A stretch of 59,576 nucleotides of DNA from Dethiosulfovibrio salsuginis (lineage in GTDB: Bacteria > Synergistota > Synergistia > Synergistales > Dethiosulfovibrionaceae): NCBI RefSeq assembly GCF_900177735.1, contig NZ_FXBB01000016.1, forward strand, positions 1 through 59,576. Direction: 5' to 3'. How positions within the stretch are numbered: the first letter of the stretch is position 1; every line of letters starts with the position of its first letter. Under the pieces are notes generated by a model that worked only from the letters and a program-made list of their open reading frames with translations, ran no database searches and had not been told where the DNA came from. Positions 25,293-32,441 of the stretch are shown piece by piece. The position numbers were made by a program, and so were the translations under genes.

Positions 25293-26456
25293 ATGAACCT
25301 TAAATCGATAAAACTGGCAGCCCTTTTGGCAGCCGGTGGACTTGTGGCCCTTTCGGGGTCGATGTTCAGGGAGCATCGGTTCTTTCAGGAGCCGACGGTA
25401 GCCGGTCCAGGGGTGACGGAGGTCAAGAAACTGAGCGATTTCAGCCCCGTTATCGCTGGCTCCGTCAACGACTGCAACGTCTACATACTGGACAGCGGAG
25501 TTCCCGGTGGTACGGCCTTCATCATAGGTGGAACCCACCCGGAGGAACCTGCCAGCAACCTGAGTGCCCAGATGTTCGTCGAGAACGCCGTGGTGGAACA
25601 GGGACGGGTCATAGTGGTCACCAGGGCCAACACCAGTGCCTCCCAGATAACCAGAAACGGCGAAGCCTATCCCCGTTTCTACACCGTTCAGACCCCCTGG
25701 GGTGAGAAAAAATGGCGAATGGGAGACCGTTGCACCAACGCACTGGACTCCTGGCCTGACCCTGAGGTCTACGTCCATTATCCCAGCGGTCAGAACCTGG
25801 CCTACATGGACATAAGAAACCTCAACAGGACCTGGCCTGGCAGGCCTGACGGTCTCGTAACCGAGAGGACCAACTTCGCCATGATGGAGATGATCCGCAA
25901 CGAGGACGTAGACGTTGTTTTGGACTACCACGAGGCGGAGCTGGAATACCCTGTGGAGAACACCATAGTGGCCCACGAAAAGGCTCAGGCCGTGGCGGCC
26001 ATGACCTCCATGATGCTCACTTCCTCCGTTTTCCCGGTGCCTATCGGAATGGAGTTCTCCCCTACAGCCCTTCACGGTCTGTCCCACAGGGAGATAGGAG
26101 ACCATAGCCAGGCTATGTCCCTTCTCGCTGAGGTCGCAGAGCCTATGCTTGACCGGATCAGGGGAATCACCGACGAAGAGCTTCTCATGAGCGGCAGGGA
26201 TCGTTTTGTCATGAAAGCCGGAGAGCACAAGCTTCTCTACGCCCCTATCGACGAGAGCGGTTGGCCCATAGATATCAGGGTCGGTCGTCACGTGACCACC
26301 TTCATGACCATCCTGGACGTTTTCAACCAGGTCGATCCATCGAAGGCAATCGTCGTCTCAGGGATACCTTCCTATCAGGAGATGGTCGATAACGGACTGG
26401 GTATCTACTTCAAAGACCCTAGCTCGGTCCCGTCGGACAGGGTTTTCATCGATTAA
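25293..26456 (+). CDS. Exported AstE/AspA-like (M14-fold) metallohydrolase
   Basis: A 387-aa protein with an N-terminal signal or anchor helix (about 5-22) and a zinc hydrolase domain: HPEE (His82, Glu85), RNLNR (175-179, substrate carboxylate binding) and DYHEAE (His213, with the following Glu as a candidate base). These are the motifs of succinylglutamate desuccinylase/aspartoacylase and M14 carboxypeptidases. Unlike cytosolic AstE, it looks exported. It closes the exported protein/permease operon, so it may release amino acids from acylated or peptide substrates outside the membrane for uptake. Ends at a strong terminator. Confidence 0.87.
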   Translation: MNLKSIKLAALLAAGGLVALSGSMFREHRFFQEPTVAGPGVTEVKKLSDFSPVIAGSVNDCNVYILDSGVPGGTAFIIGGTHPEEPASNLSAQMFVENAVVEQGRVIVVTRANTSASQITRNGEAYPRFYTVQTPWGEKKWRMGDRCTNALDSWPDPEVYVHYPSGQNLAYMDIRNLNRTWPGRPDGLVTERTNFAMMEMIRNEDVDVVLDYHEAELEYPVENTIVAHEKAQAVAAMTSMMLTSSVFPVPIGMEFSPTALHGLSHREIGDHSQAMSLLAEVAEPMLDRIRGITDEELLMSGRDRFVMKAGEHKLLYAPIDESGWPIDIRVGRHVTTFMTILDVFNQVDPSKAIVVSGIPSYQEMVDNGLGIYFKDPSSVPSDRVFID

Positions 26457-26463
26457 CCTAAAC

Positions 26464-26507
26464 GCTAAAAAAAGAGGACAGGGCTTGCCCTGTCCTCTTT
26501 TTTTAGC
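26464..26507. terminator. Perfect 21-bp palindromic terminator
   Basis: Two 21-base arms match perfectly around a central TT. The outer part supplies A7 on one side and T7 on the other, so it works in either direction. It ends the exported protein/permease/hydrolase operon. Confidence 0.93.
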
Positions 26508-26513
26508 AGTTAT

Positions 26514-26542
26514 TTGTCAGTGAACCTGGAAGTTGTTATAAT
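26514..26542 (+). promoter_or_regulatory. Promoter of the HTH-cdd-MBL operon
   Basis: TTGTCA at 26514 and TATAAT at 26537 with a 17-base spacer, about 65 bases before the HTH gene. Confidence 0.75.
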
Positions 26543-26606
26543 CGAGAACAGTTGAACATATCGGACGATTTGTGATCGTAAATATACGACCTCAGGAGGT
26601 GGAGTG

Positions 26607-26930
26607 GTGAGCGAGATCATGACCATAGAGGAACTGGCCGTTTATCTTAAGATATCAAAGTCAAGCATGTATAAACTCTGTCAAGAGGGAAAAATTCCGG
26701 GGAACAAGGTGGGACGGCATTGGCGTTTTCAGAGGGAAGTCATAGATAGTTGGCTGGCGGACCACTCGGTAAGCTCCGATCATGGCTCTATCTCCATGAA
26801 GGATCTCAGAATCATCGTGGACCAGGCCATAAAGGCCGCTGAAAAAGGCGAACCTCTAGGAGAGGGCCTCCTCGAAAAAATAGTGGACGATGTGGTAGGA
26901 GGGGATTCAAATGGACTTTGCCAGGATTAG
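26607..26930 (+). CDS. MerR/excisionase-type helix-turn-helix protein
   Basis: A 107-aa protein with an N-terminal HTH_17 winged helix (about 3-52; MTIEELAVYLKISKSSMYKLCQEGKIPGNKVGRHWRF split across this stretch) and a helical tail. It is the same type as the protein at 4416-4790. Start chosen at the second of two adjacent GTG codons, seven bases after AGGAGG. It overlaps cytidine deaminase by 20 bp, so it is part of a housekeeping operon rather than of a mobile element. Confidence 0.8.
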   Translation: MSEIMTIEELAVYLKISKSSMYKLCQEGKIPGNKVGRHWRFQREVIDSWLADHSVSSDHGSISMKDLRIIVDQAIKAAEKGEPLGEGLLEKIVDDVVGGDSNGLCQD

Positions 26931-27324
26931 CGAGGAACACAGGGAAGAGCTTATCAAGGCTGCATCAGCGGCCATGAAAAACTCCTGGTCCCCTTACAGT
27001 CGGTTCTCCGTAGGGGCGGCAATCCTCATGTCCGACGGAGAGATAGTCACAGGCTGTAACGTGGAAAACTCCTCCTTCGGTCTCACTAACTGTGCCGAGA
27101 GGACCGCCGTCTTTTCAGCTATCACGAAAGGCTACGGCACAGGAGATTTTTTGTCTATCCTCATAAGGACCCAAGGGGATGAGCCTAGTTCCCCCTGTGG
27201 CGCATGTCGTCAGGTCCTCTCGGAGTTTTTCAGCGGAGACGCCGTCGTGGTCGCCGTTGGCGACGGAGGTAAATCTATGACCTGGACGGTTAAGGAGCTG
27301 TTGCCCGATGGTTTCCGACTTTGA
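26911..27324 (+). CDS. cdd: Cytidine deaminase
   Basis: A 137-aa zinc enzyme that deaminates cytidine and deoxycytidine to uridine forms (pyrimidine salvage). The zinc and catalytic motifs are CAERTAVF (Cys and Glu near residue 51-53) and PCGACRQVL (two Cys near 88-91), and the substrate motif is SRFSVGAA. Normal length for the homotetrameric type. It overlaps both its neighbours. Confidence 0.95.
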   Translation: MDFARISEEHREELIKAASAAMKNSWSPYSRFSVGAAILMSDGEIVTGCNVENSSFGLTNCAERTAVFSAITKGYGTGDFLSILIRTQGDEPSSPCGACRQVLSEFFSGDAVVVAVGDGGKSMTWTVKELLPDGFRL

Positions 27325-28264
27325 GGGCTCTCTTATAGGCAACGGTTCCCCTGTTTCCCTTGAAAGCCTCTCTATAACCGTTCTCGCAGAGGACACCGTC
27401 CTTTACGAGACCCCTTTTCTCGGGCAGCACGGCATCTCCCTCTACCTGGAGACCCTTCGGGACGGAGAGGTATATCACGTCCTGATGGACGTAGGGCAAA
27501 ACCCTCTGGCTCTGGTCAACAACATGGAGGAGCTGGACATCGACCTGGACGATCTGGACGCTATAGTCCTTACCCACTGTCATTACGACCATACAAGAGG
27601 AATAGCCCAGCTTTTAGAGGCATCGTCAAGGTCCGGTATCCCGGTCATAGCCCACCCCAGTATATTTCGTCCCCACTACGTCACCGATCCTGAGTGGCGA
27701 CATATAGGCATGTCTCCTGAGGATTCGGCCAGAAAAATAGAGGATGCTGGGGGAAAGCTGGTTCTAACCTCCGACCCTATGGCGGTTATTCCTGGACTTT
27801 TCGTCTCTGGACAGGTCCCCAGAAAAAACAAAATAGAGCTACCTCCTAAGGGGCTTTTCACCTCCCAGGGTGGGATGGCGGTACCCGACAGGATGGAGGA
27901 CGATATGTCCCTCTACGCCCTGATCGAGGGGGTAGGCATGGTGGTCCTCACAGGATGTGCCCACGCCGGCATAATCAACATAATAGACCATGGAGCCTCC
28001 CTTTTCCCCGACATGCCTCTCGAAGGGGTCGTCGGAGGGCTCCATCTCATAGAGGCGGAGCCGGAGGTCATACAGTGGACCGCCGAGGCACTAGGGGAGA
28101 AGGAGCCAAGCTGGATCGGTGCAGGCCACTGTACGGGCTTTGGGGGCCAGATGGCCCTGGCGGCTATCCTTCAGGATATGTTCTTCCCCCTGAGAACCGG
28201 CCTTATAATCCACGTCGACGAGGACGGCATGGAGCTCGAATCGGTGGTGGACGTCCGCTTCTAG
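27308..28264 (+). CDS. Metallo-beta-lactamase-fold hydrolase
   Basis: A 318-aa protein with the binuclear metal motif THCHYDH (near residue 91-97), a GCAHAG segment near 218 and GAGHCTGFG near 275. This is the branch annotated as 7,8-dihydropterin-6-methyl-4-aminobenzene phosphate synthase-like or MBL hydrolase; the true substrate is unknown. It lacks a signal peptide. Its ATG lies inside the end of cdd, so translation is coupled. Confidence 0.85.
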   Translation: MVSDFEGSLIGNGSPVSLESLSITVLAEDTVLYETPFLGQHGISLYLETLRDGEVYHVLMDVGQNPLALVNNMEELDIDLDDLDAIVLTHCHYDHTRGIAQLLEASSRSGIPVIAHPSIFRPHYVTDPEWRHIGMSPEDSARKIEDAGGKLVLTSDPMAVIPGLFVSGQVPRKNKIELPPKGLFTSQGGMAVPDRMEDDMSLYALIEGVGMVVLTGCAHAGIINIIDHGASLFPDMPLEGVVGGLHLIEAEPEVIQWTAEALGEKEPSWIGAGHCTGFGGQMALAAILQDMFFPLRTGLIIHVDEDGMELESVVDVRF

Positions 28265-28266
28265 TG

Positions 28267-28299
28267 ATATAATGATAAGGAAAATCGATATCGTTATAT
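28267..28299. promoter_or_regulatory. Spaced inverted repeat overlapping a TATAAT upstream of a NifX-like gene
   Basis: ATATAATGAT (28267-28276) and ATCGTTATAT (28290-28299) are inverted with one mismatch, 13 bases apart. The left arm contains a consensus TATAAT. The AT-rich ATGAT core resembles the site at 30777-30800, so a Fur-family regulator is a candidate binder. Confidence 0.45.
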
Positions 28300-28312
28300 T
28301 GGAGGCGGTTTT

Positions 28313-28642
28313 ATGTATGCAGTAGCGTCCTGTGGAGATGGACCGGAGGCAATGGTTGCCGATCGTTTCGGTCGTGCTCAGTTTTTCGCCTTTTTCGACG
28401 AGGCAGGTGCTTTTCTTAGGTCGGTCAAAAACGACAGCTCCTCCGCAGCTCACGGAGCTGGCGGTCAGGCGGTGGCGGTAATCGCTTCCGAGGGAGCCAA
28501 GGTGGCCATAGGACCTCAGTTTGGGGTCAACGCCGAATCGGCGATGAAAGCAGGAGGAATCTCCGCATTCTCCGCATCGGGATGTACGGTTTCCGAGGCG
28601 GTCTCTCAGTGTATCGCCGGAGGCCTCAAAAAGCTCTTTTAA
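28313..28642 (+). CDS. NifX/NifB-type (dinitrogenase iron-molybdenum cofactor) family protein
   Basis: A 109-aa single-domain protein of the family that includes NifX, NifY, MTH1175 and the NifB C-terminus, which bind iron-sulfur or iron-molybdenum clusters. It has AVASCGDGPEAMVADRFGRAQFF at the N-terminus, GGQAVAVIASEGAKVAIGPQFG in the middle and two Cys late (GCTVSEAVSQC). No nitrogenase genes are near, so a role in iron-sulfur handling is more likely than nitrogen fixation. It converges on the MinD pair, which ends at the shared terminator. Confidence 0.82.
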   Translation: MYAVASCGDGPEAMVADRFGRAQFFAFFDEAGAFLRSVKNDSSSAAHGAGGQAVAVIASEGAKVAIGPQFGVNAESAMKAGGISAFSASGCTVSEAVSQCIAGGLKKLF

Positions 28643-28650
28643 AACGGGAA

Positions 28651-28690
28651 AAAGGTAAGCCCCTTGACGAGAGTCGAGGGGCTTACCTTT
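28651..28690. terminator. Bidirectional terminator
   Basis: An 18-bp stem (28651-28668 with 28673-28690, one wobble) with loop GAGA, A-rich on one flank and T-rich on the other, between convergent NifX-like and MinD-like genes. Confidence 0.9.
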
Positions 28691-28693
28691 TGT

Positions 28694-29551
28694 TTATCCT
28701 GTGATTCTCTTTATCTCCTGCCATATGTGATCGATAGACGGTCTCATGTGCTCTACAGGGATACTTCCGGAGGCGACGGACTCGGGGATATCCCTCGAAA
28801 AGGGAATCTCCCCTATCAGCGGGATCGTCAACTCCCTGCAAACCTCTCTGACCCTAGGGGCCATATCGGTCACGTCGCTTTTGTTGAGTACCACCGCCAT
28901 AGGAATGTCCATGTCGGCGGTAAGCTGGTGAAGCCTTTTAAGGTCGTGAATCCCCGACTCGGTGGGCTCGGTGACCGCCAAGGCCAAAGAAGCTCCGGTT
29001 ACAGCCGCTATAGCTGGGCAGGCTATGCCAGGAGGTCCGTCGACTATGAGGTTAGGCAGTTCTAGCCTTTGGGCCTCTTCCTTGGCGGCCCTTTTAACGG
29101 TGGTCACCAGCATTCCGCTGTTCTCCCCACCGGGGAAAAGCCTGGCGTAGACCATAGGCCCAAGATGGGTGATAGCCTTAAACCATCGCCCCTGCTGTCT
29201 CGGAACCATGGTTATGGCCTCCTTCGGACAGACCATGGCGCAACCTCCACAGCCCTCACAGCCTGCGGTCACCGTGGCTTTTTTACCCTCCATACGGATG
29301 GCGTCAAAACGGCAAAAGTCCAGACAGGCACCGCAACCGGTGCAGCTTTCTTTCGAGACCTCCGCCCCGTCCATGCCTATAAAGTCGAACTTCTCCTGTC
29401 GTTCCGGGGGAACCAGTATCCACAGGTCCGGGGCGTCGACGTCGGCGTCGCACAGAGCCGCTCCCTCTTGGGAAGCGATAGACGCCAGCGACGCGGTTAT
29501 GGAGGTCTTGCCGGTGCCTCCTTTGCCGCTGACCACGACGATCTCCCTCAT
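28694..29551 (-). CDS. Ferredoxin-domain MinD/Mrp-type ATPase (distal gene)
   Basis: A 285-aa P-loop ATPase with the deviant Walker A KGGTGKTS at residues about 9-16 and an inserted pair of 4Fe-4S motifs near 60-95 (CTGCGACLDFC and CEGCGGCAMVCP). Such proteins occur as adjacent pairs with NifX-like genes in many anaerobes and are thought to help iron-sulfur cluster handling or sensing; their exact function is not established. ATG 29551 overlaps the stop of the sister gene (TAATG). Confidence 0.9.
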   Translation of the reverse strand: MREIVVVSGKGGTGKTSITASLASIASQEGAALCDADVDAPDLWILVPPERQEKFDFIGMDGAEVSKESCTGCGACLDFCRFDAIRMEGKKATVTAGCEGCGGCAMVCPKEAITMVPRQQGRWFKAITHLGPMVYARLFPGGENSGMLVTTVKRAAKEEAQRLELPNLIVDGPPGIACPAIAAVTGASLALAVTEPTESGIHDLKRLHQLTADMDIPMAVVLNKSDVTDMAPRVREVCRELTIPLIGEIPFSRDIPESVASGSIPVEHMRPSIDHIWQEIKRITG

Positions 29552-30393
29552 TAAAGGACACCTCTTTTCCTGAGAGAGGACACTATTCCGTCGGTATGTC
29601 CTCTCCATAGCTCTGACTTGAGGTAAAGGTTCTCCCCTATGCCGTATATCTGGGCGACTTCCTTTGAGAAGGGAATCCTCGATATGACCTCGACGTTAAA
29701 ACGGCGGCACAGTTCCTCCGGGTCTGACCCTCCTAGGTCGAACCTGTTGACCACCACCGACGCAGGCCGTTTGAGGTCCGATACCACCTCAAGGGCCAGT
29801 TCCAGATCGGCCATGCCGAAAGGGGTTCCCTCGGTGACCAGCAGGACGTAATCCGATCGGCTCACCGCCTCCACCATAGAGCAGGACGTTCCAGGAGGAC
29901 AGTCCACTATTTTGACGTTTGAGTCCGTGGACCCCGCCTCTATAACCGACCGTATGACCGGAACGGGGTTAGGGGAACCCACTTTGAGCCTTCCCTCTAA
30001 AAGCCTGAGGTTTCCTCTAGATGCCTCCGATACCGTTCCGATCACGTTAGGGGTCTCGGTTATGGCTCCTACAGGGCAGACCATCGAGCAGACGGCACAG
30101 CCGTGGCACAGTCCTTTGTTCACCGTCGGAGCTAGAGAGCCGAACTGCACTATAGCGTTGAAACGACAGGCCTTGGCACACTCGCCACAACGGACGCAGT
30201 TATGGCCGAAAAGGGGTATCGGTATGGACACCTGTCCCCTCTCAACAGGATCTAGACCTAACAGAGGAGCCAGGTTAGGCTCCTCTACGTCCGCATCTAT
30301 GGCTGTAACTCTGTCCAGTGCCAGGGCCAAAGAGGAGGTCAATGAGCTCTTGCCCGTTCCACCTTTGCCGCTGGCTACGGCGAGAACGGTCAT
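29551..30393 (-). CDS. Ferredoxin-domain MinD/Mrp-type ATPase (proximal gene)
   Basis: A 280-aa sister of the downstream gene: Walker A GKGGTGKSS at 8-16, DADVEEPNLAPLLG at about 34-47, and two 4Fe-4S motifs (CVRCGECAKAC and CHGCAVCSMVCP) near 65-110. The two proteins probably form a heterodimer. It starts 3 bp after the NifX-like gene at 30397-30747, giving a tight three-gene operon. Confidence 0.9.
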   Translation of the reverse strand: MTVLAVASGKGGTGKSSLTSSLALALDRVTAIDADVEEPNLAPLLGLDPVERGQVSIPIPLFGHNCVRCGECAKACRFNAIVQFGSLAPTVNKGLCHGCAVCSMVCPVGAITETPNVIGTVSEASRGNLRLLEGRLKVGSPNPVPVIRSVIEAGSTDSNVKIVDCPPGTSCSMVEAVSRSDYVLLVTEGTPFGMADLELALEVVSDLKRPASVVVNRFDLGGSDPEELCRRFNVEVISRIPFSKEVAQIYGIGENLYLKSELWRGHTDGIVSSLRKRGVL

Positions 30394-30396
30394 CGA

Positions 30397-30747
30397 TCAG
30401 TGGTCGCAGTCGCCGTGGTCGTGGTTGCACAGTCTACCGGTGCTCTCCAGAGACCCTGCGGTAAGCTTGGCTATGGCCTGGTCCACTGTCCCGGAAAATC
30501 CGGTTACCACGTCCACTCCTTTGGCCTTCAGCAGCTCGCAGGCCCGGGCGCCTAGACCACCGGATACCAGGACGTTTACGCCTAGATCTCCAAGCCATGC
30601 GGGCAGAACCCCAGGTTCGTGGGCCGGAGGAACGTGACTTTCCCTGGAAACCTCTACTCCATCCTGGACATCCGCTATAACGAACTCAGGGGCGTGGCCA
30701 AAGTGGGGGCATATGGCCCCAGCCTCGACGGGAAAAGCTATTTTCAA
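30397..30747 (-). CDS. NifX-type protein with His/Cys-rich tail
   Basis: A 116-aa NifX/NifB-type protein (MKIAFPVE...PHFGHAPEF; GVNVLVSGGLGARA) whose last ten residues are CNHDHGDCDH, a likely metal-binding tail. It opens the operon with the two ferredoxin ATPases. The start is TTG 30747, behind AGAGGG at an 8-base distance. A Fur-like site lies upstream, so the operon may respond to iron or another metal. Confidence 0.82.
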   Translation of the reverse strand: MKIAFPVEAGAICPHFGHAPEFVIADVQDGVEVSRESHVPPAHEPGVLPAWLGDLGVNVLVSGGLGARACELLKAKGVDVVTGFSGTVDQAIAKLTAGSLESTGRLCNHDHGDCDH

Positions 30748-30770
30748 GACGAAAACCCTCTTTCTCGATC

Positions 30771-30800
30771 AGTATATGATAATGATTCTTGTAATCATAA
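30771..30800 (-). promoter_or_regulatory. Fur-like operator and -10 of the ferredoxin-ATPase operon
   Basis: The site TGATAATGATTCTTGTAATCAT (split around 30777-30798) contains ATGATT-N5-AATCAT and matches much of the GATAATGATAATC pattern of Fur-family boxes. On the minus strand it directly precedes TATACT (30771-30776), a good -10, so a bound repressor would block the promoter. A Fur-family regulator is encoded next to it. Confidence 0.6.
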
Positions 30801-30824
30801 GGATAGGGCTTTCGAGTAGGTTTG

Positions 30825-31358
30825 TCAATCCTGTCCTCGCCTTTTACAGTGACATCCTCTACCTGCCCCTCTTCCCCTTTTTCCCGGTAGGTCTCTGGCT
30901 ACGTCGCTGTCTCGACAGTCGGAGCACAGGCCGCATATCCTGAAAGCCTGAGGTATGAGGGTGAAGTCCTCGCTGTGAGCCAGCTCAGATATGGCGTCGA
31001 TGAGCTTATTCTCCTCCGGTACGGCCACCGACTTTCCGCAGCAACGGCAGAAAGCGTGGATGGTTATCTTGCCCTCCGCCAGGGTTATTCGGTTGAAGCC
31101 GTCTCCCTGGTCTATTAGACTCACAAAACCCAGCCTGGATAGGACCTCCACCGTCCTGTAGATCGTCGCCATGCCTATGGAAAAATCCTGTTCCTGTACC
31201 TTTGAGAGTATCTCCTGTATTCCCGGTGGAACGGGATCGTCGCACTTCTCCAGTATGGCCGATACTATGAGGTCCCTCTGTTTCGTCATCCGAAAGCCGC
31301 TTTCTTTGAGGGCTCTCATTATATTGTCTTTTTTTTCGTGCCCAGTTGTTTTATCCAT
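30825..31358 (-). CDS. Fur-family metal-dependent regulator
   Basis: A 177-aa repressor: winged helix (about 10-85, MTKQRDLIVSAILEKCDDPVPPG then IGMATIYRTVEVLSRLGFV in two parts), and a dimerisation domain with the metal-binding HAFCRCCGK and a later CGLCSDC, the two Cys pairs of the structural zinc site. Whether it senses iron (Fur), peroxide (PerR) or zinc (Zur) is unclear. The basic Cys/Arg-rich C-terminal tail after residue 150 is longer than usual. ATG 31358 follows GGAGGG. The operator at 30777-30798 lies just past its 3-prime end and controls the next operon, not its own promoter. Confidence 0.88.
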   Translation of the reverse strand: MDKTTGHEKKDNIMRALKESGFRMTKQRDLIVSAILEKCDDPVPPGIQEILSKVQEQDFSIGMATIYRTVEVLSRLGFVSLIDQGDGFNRITLAEGKITIHAFCRCCGKSVAVPEENKLIDAISELAHSEDFTLIPQAFRICGLCSDCRDSDVARDLPGKRGRGAGRGCHCKRRGQD

Positions 31359-31491
31359 CGTAATTTCCCTCCGTGATTCCTTTTTCTTATCCCACCAGAT
31401 TACCACCCTTTGGTCCTTCGGTCTAGGATTATCGCCGATAGGGGTTATAATCTTACGGAAAAGGGCTTTGCGCCCGAAAGGAGGCGATCTT

Positions 31492-32406
31492 ATATATAGA
31501 AAGTGGTCGACAGAGCTTAGGGCCGGTTTTGGCTTTAGGGTTCAGAAAATATGTCTGGATACGGGGTCGGGGTGTCCTAACAGGGAAAGCCTGACCTCCG
31601 GAGGCTGTGTTTTTTGCGACTCCTCCGGCGGAGGGACAGGGGCCTGGTTGAGAGGCGAGTCACTTGAGGATCAGATAGCCAGAGGAATGAAGTCCGCACT
31701 GGGACACTACAAGGCGAAGGCCTGTATCCTTTACTTCCAGAGCTACTCCGCCACCTACGGATCTCCCGATCGCTTCATAGAGGCGGTGGAGAGGGCGACG
31801 GTCGCCGCCCGCCGATTTGTCCCTGTGGTTGGGCTATCGGTGGGAACTAGGCCGGACCTGGTCCATCCCTGGGTGGTGGATTATCTGACGTCCCTCGTCA
31901 GGCCCGACTTTCAGGTCTGGCTGGAGCTTGGGGTCCAGACCACCGACGAAAAAGGGCTTCTGTGGCTCAGGCGGGGACACGACCTTAAAGCGGTGGAGGA
32001 CTGTCTGGAGAGATGCCAGGACAGCCCCTTCTCCCTCTGTGCCCATCTTATAGCCGGTATCCCAGGCGAAAGGGAGGATCAGCTTCTTCGCTCCGCCCGG
32101 TGGCTTCTGGACAGAGGGGTCTCGGGCCTCAAGTTTCATCCCCTTTACGTCCTAAAAGACACACCTCTTGAGGGACTCTACCGTCAGGGGGACTTCGAGC
32201 CTCTCTCCATGGAAGACTACGCTAGCAAGGTCGCTAAGGTCATAGACCTAGAGGGAAGTCGTTTCGTGGTTCAGCGTATTGCGGCGGACGTGAGAGGGGA
32301 AAGGCTTATAGCCCCCAAATGGATAGAGGATAAAAACAGGGTTATAGCGGAGATAGAAGGTCGGTTGGGCTGTCACTCTATGGAAGTGAAGGTTCCTGTG
32401 TCATAA
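31492..32406 (+). CDS. Radical SAM protein, TIGR01212/YhcC-like
   Basis: A protein of about 304 aa. The family cluster motif is CLDTGSGCPNRESLTSGGCVFC (about 18-39, three cluster Cys), followed by YFQSYSATY, SVGTRPDLV and LELGVQT, typical of YhcC-type proteins; the reaction is unknown. The start is odd. A strong AAAGGAGG lies at 31477-31484 and a TATAAT at 31446, but no ATG, GTG or TTG follows in frame; an ATA at 31492 sits seven bases after the site, exactly where the family begins. A TTG upstream at 31468 would place the ribosome site inside the gene. The gene diverges from the Fur-type gene. Confidence 0.82.
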   Translation: MYRKWSTELRAGFGFRVQKICLDTGSGCPNRESLTSGGCVFCDSSGGGTGAWLRGESLEDQIARGMKSALGHYKAKACILYFQSYSATYGSPDRFIEAVERATVAARRFVPVVGLSVGTRPDLVHPWVVDYLTSLVRPDFQVWLELGVQTTDEKGLLWLRRGHDLKAVEDCLERCQDSPFSLCAHLIAGIPGEREDQLLRSARWLLDRGVSGLKFHPLYVLKDTPLEGLYRQGDFEPLSMEDYASKVAKVIDLEGSRFVVQRIAADVRGERLIAPKWIEDKNRVIAEIEGRLGCHSMEVKVPVS

Positions 32407-32441
32407 TGGAGGTATATCCTATTTTGAAGGAGGTTTTTGTG

